From: Desulfoluna limicola
GTDB taxonomy: Bacteria; Desulfobacterota; Desulfobacteria; Desulfobacterales; Desulfolunaceae
Direction: 5' to 3'
DNA length: 64,000 bases
Assembly (NCBI RefSeq): GCF_021654575.1
Contig: NZ_AP024488.1
Location: forward strand, 1,240,001-1,304,000
This document shows positions 15,407-24,270 of the stretch, piece after piece; within the stretch, counting starts at the first letter, position 1; each line of letters starts with the position of its first letter. Both the position numbers and the translations under genes were made by a program. The notes beneath the pieces are model-generated. The model was given only the letters and a program-made list of their open reading frames with translations, had not been told where the DNA came from and did not search any database.

Positions 15407-18406
15407 TTAAATAGCTGCATTGATCATGGCGGAGATCTGGTCGTCCCGGAAGCTGTTGACCTGGAAGGCCTTGGCCGGGCAGACCCCGGCGCAGATGCCG
15501 CATCCGACGCATTTGACTTCGTTGTGGCTCACCTTGCCATCGGTGTCGATGAAGGGGGCTCCGTAGGGGCAGCTTCGGACGCAGGCGAGGCAGCTCATGC
15601 AGAGATCCCGGTTGTGCTTGGCCACGGCCCCTGAGACGGCCAGCACCGTTTTCGAGAGAAGAACCCCGGCCCGGCCTGCGGCGGAGAGGGCCTGGCTGAT
15701 GGTCTCATCAAGGTTCTTGGGGGCGTGGGCCAGGCCGGCAAGGTAGTAGCCATCGCTGGGGAAGTCCACGGGCCTCAATTTGACGTGGGCTTCCAAGAGG
15801 AATCCGTCGCTGTTTGTGGTGAGCTTGTACTTTTTGGCCAGCTCTTCCGTGGACGGATGGGGGTTGAGGCCGGCGGCCAGGATCAGGCGCTGGGCGACAA
15901 ATCGAACGGGGAACTGGGCCATCTCGTCCATGAGCGTTACCTCGACACCGGCGGGGGTGGCGGTGAGCTCGGGCATGTTGTCCAGGGAGTAGTGGGCAAA
16001 GAGGACGCCCGCATCCCGCGCTTCGGCGTAGAGCATCTCCCGCATGCCGTAGGTTCGCATCTCCCGGTAGAGGATGGTGACGTGGGCCTGGGGGTTGGCC
16101 TTTTTAATGGCCAGGGCGTTTTTCACCGATTCCTGGCAGCAGATGCGGGAGCAGTAGTTGCGGGGTTCGCAACGGGATTCTGCGCACTGGATAAAGAGGA
16201 ACTGCTCGTTGTCCTCCGGCGGCGTCTCGGCAAGGGATGCGTCTAAGTCCCTTAAGATCATAACCCGTGGATCTACGCCATAAAGAAGGGAGGTGGGCTC
16301 GTGCCAGGTACCTCCTGTGGCCATCACCACGGCGCCGTGCTCGACGGTGGTTCCATCGGTGAGTGTGGTGGTGAAGTTACCCACGAAGCCGTCGCTCTTT
16401 GCCACCTCGGTGCCGGTGTGCAGGGTGATCAGGCTGTGATTGGTCGCCTTTTCCATGCGTGAGGATAGGAAATGGGCCACATCGCCGCCGTCCCAGCTTC
16501 GGGCCCCCCCTGAAAGAAGCCCGCCGACGGTGTTCTCTTTTTCCACCACGTCCACGCCATATCCCTGATCGGCAAGGGAGAGGGCGCAGGTGAGGCCGGC
16601 AATGCCACCGCCCACCACGAGGGCCCGTGGCGTGACGGGAACAGAGGAGGACTCCACCGGCATAAGGCGAAGGGCCTTCTCAATGCTCATCGATACCAGT
16701 TTTTTGGCTTTTTTCGTGGCCACGTCTCCCTGCCCCATGTGGCACCAGGAGCACTGTTCGCGGATATCGGCCAACTCAAAGAGGTAGGGGTTGAGCCCGG
16801 CGGCCCGGATGGTTTCCCGGAAGAGGGGCTCATGGGTACGGGGGGTGCAGGAGGCAACCACCACGCGGTTGAGGCCTTTTTCGGCAATGCGTTCCCGGAT
16901 TTTCTCCTGGCTGTCCTGGGCGCAGGCGTAGACCATGTCTTCGGCGTGGACCACGCCTTCGATGTCAGCGGCGATTTCCGCAACGGATTTTACATCCACG
17001 GTCTGGGCGATGTTGATGCCGCAGTGGCAGACAAAGACACCGGCTCGGGGCTCATCGTCTGCGGAGACGGTCTCCGGTGGCAGGTCGCGTGTGGTGATTT
17101 CCGTGCCTCTGGCTTCGCTTAACAGGGACATGGCCGCCCCTGCCACCGCGCTGCCCTGGGCCACGGTTTCCGGGATGTCTTTGGGGCTTTGGTAGGAACC
17201 GGTGACAAAGATACCGGGTCGGGAGGACTCCACCGGTCGAAAGGCATTGGTCTTCGGGAAGAGGTGGGGATCGGTCTCAATGCCGAAGGTTTCGGCAAAC
17301 GTGGCGGCATCGGCTCTGGGCTCCAGGCCGGTGGAGAGAACCACCATATCGAAGGATTCCGAGACAAGGGTGCCGTCGGGTTGCTCGTAGCGCAGGGTGA
17401 GGTTCCCGTCTTCGGCCGTTTCGCGAACATCCGAGATCATGGCGCGAATGTAGCGGACACCGTAGTCGGTCTTGGCCCGCTCTATATAGCGGTCGAAATC
17501 TTTGCCAAAGGCGCGCATGTCCATATAGAAGACCGTGGGCTCTACGTTGGCATCATGCTCTTTGGCGATGACCGCCTGCTTGGTGGTGTACATGCAGCAC
17601 ACCGACGAGCACCAGGGGTTGCCGTTGTGAGGATCCCGCGACCCCACGCAATGGAGCCAGGCGATTTTTTGGGGGTGACTGCCGTCCGCAGGGCGGGTGA
17701 TCTTGCCCTGGAAGGGGCCGGAGGCGGAGAGGATGCGCTCAAACTGCACGGAGGTGACCACGTTGGGCCACCTGCCGTACCCCAGTTCCTGGTGGATGGA
17801 GGGGTCGTGGCGGGAGAGGCCCGGGGCGAGGATGACGGCTCCGGCGCGAAGCGTAAACTCCTTGTCGGTGTCGTCAAAACGAATGGCCTCTGCCGTGCAC
17901 ACCTTTTCGCAAGCTCGGCATTTGCCCTTGGTGAGGTAGATGCACTGCTCTTTGTCGATGACCCGTGTGGAGGGAACGGCCTGGGAGAAGAGGGCGTAGA
18001 TCGCCTTGCGGTTGGAAAGGCCCTGTTCAAATTCGGACGGGACTTTTTTCGGGCATTTTTCTTCGCAGCTGCCACACCCGGTGCATTTCTCAGGGTCCAC
18101 AAAGAGGGCTTTCTGGTGAATGGTCACGGAGAAGTTCCCCGGCTCACCGGTAATCTCAGCCACTTCGGAGAGGGGGTGGATGTCGATATTGGGGTGACGG
18201 CCCACCTCCACCATTTTGGGGGAGATCATGCACATGGAGCAGTCCCCGGTGGGGAAGGTTTTGTCCAGCATGACCATGGTGCCACCGATGGAGGAGTCCT
18301 TCTGGATCATGTGGACCCTGAAGCCGCTGTCAGCAAGATCGAGAGCTGCCTGCATTCCGCCGATGCCTCCACCCACCACCAGTACGGAGCCGCTTTTTTC
18401 TGTCAT
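15407..18406 (-). CDS. hdrA: HdrA-like flavin/iron-sulfur subunit, double-length
   Basis: A 999-aa flavoprotein of the CoB-CoM heterodisulfide reductase A family, found in non-methanogens as the hub of electron-transfer complexes. The N-terminal FAD site (VVGGGIGGMQAALDLA) is followed by an inserted ferredoxin module (CTGCGSCEEKCPKK near 108, CRACEKVC near 165). A second HdrA unit starts around residue 450 with VCHCGINIAQTVDV and VVASCTPRTHEPLF, and has its own FAD motif VVGGGIAGLTCALSLA near 600. Two [4Fe-4S] clusters close the protein (CMSCLACVRSCPYG at ~936 and CVGCGICAGVCPAK at ~966). The usual HdrA length is ~650, so this is two fused FAD modules. All cluster ligands are Cys; no Sec. GGGAGG precedes the ATG. 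It sits between hdrB and mvhD. Confidence 0.93.
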   Translation of the reverse strand: MTEKSGSVLVVGGGIGGMQAALDLADSGFRVHMIQKDSSIGGTMVMLDKTFPTGDCSMCMISPKMVEVGRHPNIDIHPLSEVAEITGEPGNFSVTIHQKALFVDPEKCTGCGSCEEKCPKKVPSEFEQGLSNRKAIYALFSQAVPSTRVIDKEQCIYLTKGKCRACEKVCTAEAIRFDDTDKEFTLRAGAVILAPGLSRHDPSIHQELGYGRWPNVVTSVQFERILSASGPFQGKITRPADGSHPQKIAWLHCVGSRDPHNGNPWCSSVCCMYTTKQAVIAKEHDANVEPTVFYMDMRAFGKDFDRYIERAKTDYGVRYIRAMISDVRETAEDGNLTLRYEQPDGTLVSESFDMVVLSTGLEPRADAATFAETFGIETDPHLFPKTNAFRPVESSRPGIFVTGSYQSPKDIPETVAQGSAVAGAAMSLLSEARGTEITTRDLPPETVSADDEPRAGVFVCHCGINIAQTVDVKSVAEIAADIEGVVHAEDMVYACAQDSQEKIRERIAEKGLNRVVVASCTPRTHEPLFRETIRAAGLNPYLFELADIREQCSWCHMGQGDVATKKAKKLVSMSIEKALRLMPVESSSVPVTPRALVVGGGIAGLTCALSLADQGYGVDVVEKENTVGGLLSGGARSWDGGDVAHFLSSRMEKATNHSLITLHTGTEVAKSDGFVGNFTTTLTDGTTVEHGAVVMATGGTWHEPTSLLYGVDPRVMILRDLDASLAETPPEDNEQFLFIQCAESRCEPRNYCSRICCQESVKNALAIKKANPQAHVTILYREMRTYGMREMLYAEARDAGVLFAHYSLDNMPELTATPAGVEVTLMDEMAQFPVRFVAQRLILAAGLNPHPSTEELAKKYKLTTNSDGFLLEAHVKLRPVDFPSDGYYLAGLAHAPKNLDETISQALSAAGRAGVLLSKTVLAVSGAVAKHNRDLCMSCLACVRSCPYGAPFIDTDGKVSHNEVKCVGCGICAGVCPAKAFQVNSFRDDQISAMINAAI

Positions 18407-18545
18407 GGATGCCTCCCTGTCATGGGGTAACCCGGTGCTGTTGGTCCGTCATGTGAGGTCAGAGTCCGGGTCAGTGCAATGAGTGTGCTGTTGTCGAATT
18501 ACCGCTGGTTGATATCGGGCCCGCAGAGGGCATGATGTCACTGCT

Positions 18546-19436
18546 TTATGCCATGGTGGTTTCCCCCATAATGCCTGTTTTTTTCATCAGGCCGGTGACG
18601 TCGATAAAATGTTGCTTCATGTTGAGGTCGTCCATGGGGAGCCCCAGGGCGATGCCGGCCAGTTCGGTGATAAAGTACACAGGCAGGCGTGCGTAGATGC
18701 CGTGGGCATTGCAGAAACGTTCCTGGTACGCATCGAGGTTGAGCTGGCACATGGGGCAGGTGGTGACGATGCAGTTGGCTTCCCGTGCGAGGGCGTCTTT
18801 CATGATCTTCGCCATAAGGCTGAAGGAGGTGTCGGGGTCGTTGATGGCTGCCGATGCGCCGCAGCAGGCTGTTTTGTAGCTCCAGTCCATGGTCTCGCCC
18901 CCGAAGAGCTCCACCAGGGTTTCCATGCCATTTGGGTTCTCCACGTCATCGGACACCGGCACGTCGTAGGCAAAGCGGGTCATGCAGCCATAGTAGCAGG
19001 CGGCTTTGATCCCCTTTAAAGGGTGTACCACCCGCTCCTTGACCCCGGCTTCTGCCGTGGCTTTCAAGAGCACGTCCAGAATGGTGAGGAGCTTGAGGGA
19101 GCCTTTGACCTTGCAGGTGAGCTCTCTGTTGATTTCAGAGAGAAGGGCAGGGTTGTCTTTGGTTCGGACCTGGCTCATGAGAAGGCTGGAGTAACAGCCC
19201 GAACAGGGGACGACCATCTCGGTGTAGCCGGACGTCTCGGCGATTCCCAGGTTTCGGGCAGGAAGGGCCACGGCCAGGAAATCATCGAACTTGCCGGCTG
19301 AGGTTGCGCCGCAGCAGCTCCAGTCGTTGATCTCCTTGAGTTCAATGCCCAGGGTGGAGAATACCATCCGGGTCTGGTGATCGTAGAATTGAGACGACTG
19401 GTGCAGGGAACATCCGGGGTAGTAAGCCAGCTCCAT
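18546..19436 (-). CDS. hdrB: HdrB-like subunit (two CCG domains)
   Basis: A 296-aa protein with two cysteine-rich CCG domains that bind the non-cubane [4Fe-4S] clusters used for disulfide-type chemistry in HdrB. The first has YYPGCSLHQSS, DWSCCGATSA and VVPCSGCYSSLL; the second has ACYYGCMTRF, TACCGASAA and TTCPMCQLNLD. The start MELAYYPGC is standard, and GGAGG lies 6 nt upstream. It follows hdrC by 191 bp and precedes hdrA by 139 bp. In this cluster it probably hands electrons to or from the HdrA flavin; a CoM/CoB substrate is unlikely in a bacterium. Confidence 0.92.
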   Translation of the reverse strand: MELAYYPGCSLHQSSQFYDHQTRMVFSTLGIELKEINDWSCCGATSAGKFDDFLAVALPARNLGIAETSGYTEMVVPCSGCYSSLLMSQVRTKDNPALLSEINRELTCKVKGSLKLLTILDVLLKATAEAGVKERVVHPLKGIKAACYYGCMTRFAYDVPVSDDVENPNGMETLVELFGGETMDWSYKTACCGASAAINDPDTSFSLMAKIMKDALAREANCIVTTCPMCQLNLDAYQERFCNAHGIYARLPVYFITELAGIALGLPMDDLNMKQHFIDVTGLMKKTGIMGETTMA

Positions 19437-19570
19437 AGGTGCCTCCGGTTAGAGATTCAGGGGTATCCGTGAGAGAAAGCAGACGGCTTCAGTTTATGGG
19501 TCGGACGAGAGCAATGGGTCTTAAAGCATGAGATCTTCATGATGGCGTAAGGCTTTGTGCTGCGGTGCTT

Positions 19571-19597
19571 CGTCGCGACAAGACATCTTGTGCGACG
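19571..19597. other. Perfect hairpin between hdrC and hdrB
   Basis: CGTCGC-g-ACAAGA and TCTTGT-GCGACG pair around CA. It has no T run, so it may be an mRNA processing or stability structure in the operon rather than a terminator. Confidence 0.5.
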
Positions 19598-19627
19598 GAG
19601 CGTTTAAGCCCCTGGTTCATGGTGGCT

Positions 19628-20257
19628 TCACCGGGCCGGCATTACATTGCGGCCTTTCTTTTTCTTTTCCATGGCGAGTTTGTAAAAGGACCTGACTTCA
19701 TTGCGACCTCTGGCTGTCTGGAGCCTTAGGTGGAGGCGCCGTTGTTTCAGCATGGAGAGCATCAGGCGACTCTGCTCGCGGATCTCTTTGAATACCTCTG
19801 CAAAGCGAAGGCTCACGAGGTGTTTGGCCATGGATTTCATTTCATAGGAGCCCATGAATTGTATCTCGTTGACCCTTCCCCACCGGGTGCAACCGGAGAC
19901 GAAGGAGTCGTGGAAGTAGGCGATGGTTGGGCTACGTGGGGTAATGCTCTCTTCACGGCTCATTTTTTTCAGGGTTTCGGTGACCCGGCCCGCCTGGATG
20001 TCGTTGGGGCAACGGGTTCCGCAGGTGTAGCAGGAGACACATTGCCAGACCAGTGCGTTTTCAAGGGCGGCTTTCCGGTTGCCTGTGATGACCATGCGGA
20101 TGAGGCGGTCCGGGGTAAAGCCGATCTCTTCACCCACGGTGCACCCGGAGGCGCAGCGCCGGCACTGATAGCAGGCGAGAATATTCTGGTTGGAACGTTC
20201 CATCACCTCAACAGCAAAGCGTTTTGCATCGACCGGGTCGTAGGTCCAGACGTCCAT
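19628..20257 (-). CDS. hdrC: HdrC-like iron-sulfur subunit
   Basis: A 209-aa protein with two [4Fe-4S] motifs, CYQCRRCASGCTVG (residues ~29-42) and CVSCYTCGTRCPND (~80-93), the HdrC signature. The C-terminal ~90 residues are basic and helical. It is the promoter-proximal gene of the hdrC-hdrB-hdrA-mvhD-metV-metF run. AAGGAG lies 7 nt before ATG 20257. It presumably docks HdrB to HdrA and carries electrons between them. Confidence 0.92.
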   Translation of the reverse strand: MDVWTYDPVDAKRFAVEVMERSNQNILACYQCRRCASGCTVGEEIGFTPDRLIRMVITGNRKAALENALVWQCVSCYTCGTRCPNDIQAGRVTETLKKMSREESITPRSPTIAYFHDSFVSGCTRWGRVNEIQFMGSYEMKSMAKHLVSLRFAEVFKEIREQSRLMLSMLKQRRLHLRLQTARGRNEVRSFYKLAMEKKKKGRNVMPAR

Positions 20258-20290
20258 GAACGACTCCTTGATGGGCGGGCAGTTGTGGTA

Positions 20291-20392
20291 TTAACCCGGC
20301 ATTGTGTTCGGCTGATGTCGGCAATTGATAGCAGAAAACTAAGGAGCAACCGGAGCCAACCGAAAACATGGTGCGTTCAACTACCGGGTTCA
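20291..20392. repeat. Possible second copy of the TTAACCCGG-ended element
   Basis: Left end TTAACCCGGC after TA; right end ACCGGGTTCA 102 bp later, imperfectly inverted. The interior differs from the 10852-10953 element. It lies directly upstream of hdrC, in a 508-bp region (20258-20765) without genes. Confidence 0.4.
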
Positions 20393-20765
20393 CTATGAAG
20401 GGACAGAGACAAGAGCAAGCACTCCTGAGATACGGCGGAACGAGTGAATGGTCTTGACGACGTCAGTTTATGACATAAGGCGGAGAAGGAGGAGGAAGTG
20501 TGTAAGACTCTGCTCAGGTTGCGTTTTCGCTGAAAGTGCGATGTTGCATTGTTAGAGAGTGAATCGTGTTCTTTGCTACAAACAGTAATGTAATGATCGG
20601 GGGAAGTCAAATATTTTTTTGAATGATTATTCCTTGAGAGGTAAAGATCAGCAGTCGGGGGCAGGGGCGCATGGGACCACCTCACCCGGTGTGCCTGGAG
20701 GGCGGAGAGAGTGGTGGGACGTTCATTTCCTTGAATTCACGAGGGCCTTGGGGTAGAGTGGCGTC

Positions 20766-20957
20766 ATGAGTGCAAACACGGATTATGATACGAGACGATG
20801 TGCTAACCATCCGGATGCGGAGGGGCGCTATTACTGCAGCAAGTACGGTCGTCACCTCTGTGAGTCCTGCGCTGTCTGTGTAGACCCGAAGCTCTACTGC
20901 AAGTTCCGGAGCCAGTGCATTATCTGGGAATTGGAGAAGTACGACAGGTTGAATTGA
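20766..20957 (+). CDS. Small cysteine-rich (zinc-ribbon-like) protein
   Basis: A 63-aa protein with eight Cys and two His in a regular pattern: CANHPDAEGRYYCSK, LCESCAVCVDPKLYCKFRSQC. The CxxH...C...CxxCxxC spacing looks like a B-box/zinc-ribbon or a small Fe-S fold. I do not know a function. Reasons to accept it as real are the dense conserved-looking metal ligands and its position immediately divergent from the hdr-met cluster. The Shine-Dalgarno is poor. Confidence 0.55.
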   Translation: MSANTDYDTRRCANHPDAEGRYYCSKYGRHLCESCAVCVDPKLYCKFRSQCIIWELEKYDRLN

Positions 20958-21069
20958 CAAGGTCTCATTCATCAGATTTCGAGGTGGTTTAGCCTGCCTC
21001 GCTGCCGTCTGTTGGGGCGATAGTGTACCTGATGCCTGGCGCCGTCCATGGTTCGTCTTACGTGTAACG

Positions 21070-21105
21070 CCACGAAGAACGCAAAGCGCCCTTCAGGCCA
21101 CACGA
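21070..21105 (+). repeat. Short (CACGAAG-type) repeat fragment
   Basis: gccacgaagaacgcaaagcg followed by cccttcaggcc, related to the longer elements at 55038 and 58768. Confidence 0.4.
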
Positions 21106-21129
21106 CGGTGGCTAAATCACGTCAACCGT

Positions 21130-21170
21130 TGCAACCCGCTATCAAGGTGGCTCACCTTGCCGCCGGAGGC
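21130..21170 (-). repeat. GCCTCCGGCGG-family module, type I hairpin (short)
   Basis: gcaacccgctatcaaggtgg then ctcaccttgccgccggaggc. The GCCGCCGGAGGC end faces the CooT gene start, 87 bp away. Confidence 0.8.
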
Positions 21171-21256
21171 ACCCTTTATAACCCGATCTTGATGATAAAT
21201 GGCGACACCACAACTCGCCTTTACCAAAGTATCCATACCTCAAAAGGAGCAATACC

Positions 21257-21451
21257 ATGTGCGAATCCAATGTGTACCTGAAGCAGGGCGATCATGAAGA
21301 ACTCGTGATGGAGAACGTTGCGGCCATTACCCCGGCCGAGAATGGCGTGTATGTGCTGCGGGGGCTTTTGGGGGACATGAAGGAGATCAAGGGCACCCTT
21401 GCCGATATCAACCTTATGGCCCATCGCATTGTGTTTACGGATGCATCCTGA
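21257..21451 (+). CDS. cooT: CooT-family nickel-binding protein
   Basis: A 64-aa protein of the CooT family. It starts MCESNVYLK and carries EELVMENVAAITP, LLGDMKEIKGTLADINL and MAHRIVFTDAS, as in known family members. CooT dimers bind Ni(II) through the N-terminal Cys and assist Ni insertion into CO dehydrogenase. AGGAG lies 8 nt upstream. It overlaps the next gene by 11 nt. Together with the RACo-like gene downstream it points to a CODH/acetyl-CoA synthase elsewhere in the genome. Confidence 0.85.
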   Translation: MCESNVYLKQGDHEELVMENVAAITPAENGVYVLRGLLGDMKEIKGTLADINLMAHRIVFTDAS

Positions 21452-22058
21452 GGCGAGTGAACGGGCACCTCAGGGCCACCTTTTAAAGGCCCTTTGCGAG
21501 GTCAACGGGCTGGGGAGGGTACGGTTTTTTGCCCATGAGGCGATGCTCTTCGGGACTCGGAAAAGCTGGTGGGGGAGTCGAAAGGCAAGGCCGCTGCCCC
21601 ACGAAGGCGTGGACCTGTGCCGCTACCGCAGCGAAGCGGGAGAGCCTTTAAGTTTGATGCCCGGTGCCCGGATTCCGGTTGCAAGTGGCGGGACGGTCTG
21701 GGCCATCACCGATGATGATTTTATCGGGCGGTCCCTCTATGTACGCCATGAAGGGGCTCACGGCGTTTTTTTTACCGCTTATGCCCATGTCTCCCCCAGG
21801 GCAGGGCTGACCGAAGGCGATACCCTGGCTCAAGGAGAGGTGCTTGCCTCTTTGGCGGACCCGGCTCTTCGAAACCTTCGCATCTGTGCCCACCTTCACT
21901 TTTCTGTGATGACCTTTTCAGACAGGCTCCCACGGGAGAATCTGCGCTGGGCCACCATGGGGGCAGGGGAGGCGGTTCGCTTCGTCGACCCCATGCCGCT
22001 TCTGGGTGATGAGTTGATCCTATGCGACGAGGCCGCCGAACGGGTGCACTGGAGTTGA
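21441..22058 (+). CDS. M23/LytM-like domain protein
   Basis: A 205-aa protein with a LytM-type metallopeptidase pattern: HEGVDLCRY (His...Asp) near residue 54, IPVASGGTVWAITDD, HGVFFTAYAHVS and the HxH motif in CAHLHFSV near residue 152. M23 domains are usually exported and cut peptidoglycan cross-links, but no signal peptide or membrane segment is visible here, which is odd. ATG 21441 lies inside the 3' end of cooT, so the two are translationally coupled. It may have been co-opted for a cytoplasmic metal-handling role in this CooT/RACo unit; that is inference. Confidence 0.65.
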   Translation: MHPEASERAPQGHLLKALCEVNGLGRVRFFAHEAMLFGTRKSWWGSRKARPLPHEGVDLCRYRSEAGEPLSLMPGARIPVASGGTVWAITDDDFIGRSLYVRHEGAHGVFFTAYAHVSPRAGLTEGDTLAQGEVLASLADPALRNLRICAHLHFSVMTFSDRLPRENLRWATMGAGEAVRFVDPMPLLGDELILCDEAAERVHWS

Positions 22059-22146
22059 ACGGACGCGTGGGTATGTTCACGGTATCTATTCAGCGGCTGG
22101 TTGAAAATTCCCCCAAGCTTTTGCCTGATTTCAAAAGGGGGTATTC

Positions 22147-22187
22147 GCAACCCGCTTTCAAGGTGGCACACCTTGCCGCCGGAGGCT
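22147..22187 (-). repeat. GCCTCCGGCGG-family module, type I hairpin (short)
   Basis: gcaacccgctttcaaggtgg then cacaccttgccgccggaggc. The GCCGCCGGAGGC end lies 38 bp before the next start codon. Confidence 0.85.
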
Positions 22188-22224
22188 TGTTTTTTACGAA
22201 CGATCATTAATCGGGGTTGAGCAG

Positions 22225-23775
22225 ATGATACGACACGACCATGGATTGGGGTGGGTGAGGCCGGTTCGGCTTACATCGCCTTCTCTTTCAGACAACAGCG
22301 CCGATATGGATCGGTTGCTCAGGGCTCTGTCTGGTACGGGGGCTCGTCTTGTGGCTGATTACCCCCTTCTTCGGAAGGTGAGCCGCTGCCTGAGGCAGTG
22401 GGATTTCGCAGCCCGGTGTGTTCTTTTTCAAAACGGCGATCATCTGGAGTTGCTGGATATCCTCGATCCTCAAGGGGAGTGCAGGGCCCTGGGAGTGGCT
22501 GTGGATCTGGGGACCACGCGCATCGTCATGCGCCTTGTGGATTTGTCGAGCCGTGAGATCCTCTCCGACACAGTGCTCAACAACCCTCAGATCAGCGTGG
22601 GCAGCGATATTTTGACCCGTATTCATCACGCTTCTACCGACGAAGGGGCAGAAGAACTTAAAGCCATGGTGTGCCTGGCCGTGGATGACGGCATGGAGAC
22701 CCTGTGCCTTCAGGCCGGCGTCTCCACCGAGCAGGTCTATGTGGTGACTGTCTCGGGAAATACCGCCATGACCCATCTTTTTATGGGGCTTCCAGTCGAT
22801 CACATCATTCGTGAACCTTACATTCCGGTGACGAACACCCCTGGAACCCGCAGAGCGGATCTCTTTCTTTCCAACACCCACCCGGAAGGGCGTGTGTTTT
22901 TCTTTCCAAACATCGGCAGTTACTTTGGTGGAGATTTGATCTCCGGCGTTCTCTACTCCGGCATTTACCGTCGGGAAGAGACGACCCTTCTCGTGGATGT
23001 GGGGACCAACGCCGAAGTGGTTCTGGGGAACCGTGACTGGCTCGTTGCCTGTGCCGGCGCAGCCGGACCAGCCCTTGAGGGGGGCGTCTCGTCCATGGGC
23101 ATGACGGCCGGCTCCGGGGTGATCGATAGGGTAAGCATCGAAGGAGAGGATTTCTCCGTGGGGACCATTGATGATCTGCCGCCGGTGGGTATCTGTGGGT
23201 CGGGGTTCATCGACCTTGCGGCGGCACTTTTTCTTACCGGCATGATAGATGCCAAGGGGAAACTCGTGGAATCGGCTTGTGGGGCACGCTATACCCATGA
23301 ACACGGCCTTCCTGCCCTTGTTGTGGTTCCCGGGGAAGATTCCGGAACCCACGGCCCCATTACCGTTTCGCAGGCAAGTCTTGACAGCCTGGTCCGCTCC
23401 AAGGCAGCGATGTTCACCATCCTCGAGACCATTGTGATGAAAGTGGGGGTGGGATTTGATGATTTGGACCGGATCTATGTTGCAGGGACCTTCGGGGCCT
23501 ACATCGACCCCGAATCGGCCATCTCCATCGGCATGATTCCCGACCTGGATCGGACTCGTTATGAAAAGATCGGCAACAGCTCCCTGGAAGGTGCCACCCT
23601 GATGCTCTTCGGCGATCGTTACATGGACGAGGCCGACGCCATCAGAGACCGCATCACCTACGTGGAGCTCAACGTCGATCAGGACTTCATGATCCGTTTC
23701 AGCGGGGCCAAGTTCATCCCCCACACCGACCCGGATCTCTTTCCCTCGGTGACCATTCCCAAGCCGAAGGAGTGA
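22225..23775 (+). CDS. RACo-like ASKHA ATPase lacking the ferredoxin domain
   Basis: A 516-aa protein of the RACo family (reductive activator of corrinoid proteins), which uses ATP to drive electrons onto inactive Co(II) corrinoid. The ASKHA ATPase site is visible as GVAVDLGTTRIVMRLVDL near residue 90, VVTVSGNTAMTHLF near 172, LLVDVGTNAEVVLG near 255 and IYVAGTFGAYIDPESAI near the C-terminus. The N-terminal [2Fe-2S] ferredoxin domain of canonical RACo is missing; the first ~85 residues have no Cys-rich loop. Electrons would then come from a separate ferredoxin. It follows cooT and the M23-like gene. A start further downstream (for example Met at residue 28) is possible. Confidence 0.85.
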   Translation: MIRHDHGLGWVRPVRLTSPSLSDNSADMDRLLRALSGTGARLVADYPLLRKVSRCLRQWDFAARCVLFQNGDHLELLDILDPQGECRALGVAVDLGTTRIVMRLVDLSSREILSDTVLNNPQISVGSDILTRIHHASTDEGAEELKAMVCLAVDDGMETLCLQAGVSTEQVYVVTVSGNTAMTHLFMGLPVDHIIREPYIPVTNTPGTRRADLFLSNTHPEGRVFFFPNIGSYFGGDLISGVLYSGIYRREETTLLVDVGTNAEVVLGNRDWLVACAGAAGPALEGGVSSMGMTAGSGVIDRVSIEGEDFSVGTIDDLPPVGICGSGFIDLAAALFLTGMIDAKGKLVESACGARYTHEHGLPALVVVPGEDSGTHGPITVSQASLDSLVRSKAAMFTILETIVMKVGVGFDDLDRIYVAGTFGAYIDPESAISIGMIPDLDRTRYEKIGNSSLEGATLMLFGDRYMDEADAIRDRITYVELNVDQDFMIRFSGAKFIPHTDPDLFPSVTIPKPKE

Positions 23776-23791
23776 ATTTGAAAAAGCCAGT

Positions 23792-23876
23792 GCCTCCGGC
23801 GGCAAGGTGAGCCACCTTGAAAGCGGGTTGCCATTGCACTTCCCCCCTCGTTCCTCGGGTGAAATCGCAATGGCGT
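23792..23876 (+). repeat. GCCTCCGGCGG-family module, type I hairpin
   Basis: Begins 16 bp after the RACo stop: gcctccggcggcaaggtgag, ccaccttgaaagcgggttgc, then ccctcgttcctcggg between gccattgc/gcaatggc arms. Confidence 0.88.
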
Positions 23877-24163
23877 TTGCAATGGACTGTACTAATGGAT
23901 AGGGCCAGATCCCAAGCCACTCATTGAGTTTTATGATTCCCCCTTATTCGCAGCCATGTTCCGAACATATACGATAATCGCAATAGATTGAAATAGCGGG
24001 GTTCCAGACCCTCTGCGGCCATCAAGGCTTTGGTATTCATGAAGAGTTGCGACCTCAGCAGCCAGCTCATGTTTTTTTTCATAACTGATGGAGCGCAGCG
24101 ACTCCTCGCACCAAGGACTAAGAACCAAGCACGAAGAACGATTTCTACAAGCCCTTAATATTA

Positions 24164-24202
24164 AAAAAGCCCGCCATTTCAATCATGAAATGGCGGGCTT
24201 TT
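24164..24202. terminator. Bidirectional terminator
   Basis: AAAAAAGCCCGCCATTTCA and TGAAATGGCGGGCTTTTT pair perfectly with A/T runs on both sides. It lies between the convergent RACo and crotonase genes. Confidence 0.85.
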
Positions 24203-24235
24203 TATCTTGTATTTAATCGCTTCTAATGGAGCGGG

Positions 24236-24270
24236 CCCTTAGCCCTTAGCCCTTAGCCCTTAGCCCTTAG
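24236..24270. repeat. 7-bp tandem repeat (CCCTTAG)x5
   Basis: Five exact copies of CCCTTAG reach into the stop codon (24267-24269) of the crotonase gene. Confidence 0.9.

Noticed and set aside
24236..24270. Telomere-like sequence
   Set aside because: CCCTTAG units are short, internal and followed by normal genes; there is no sign of a chromosome end.
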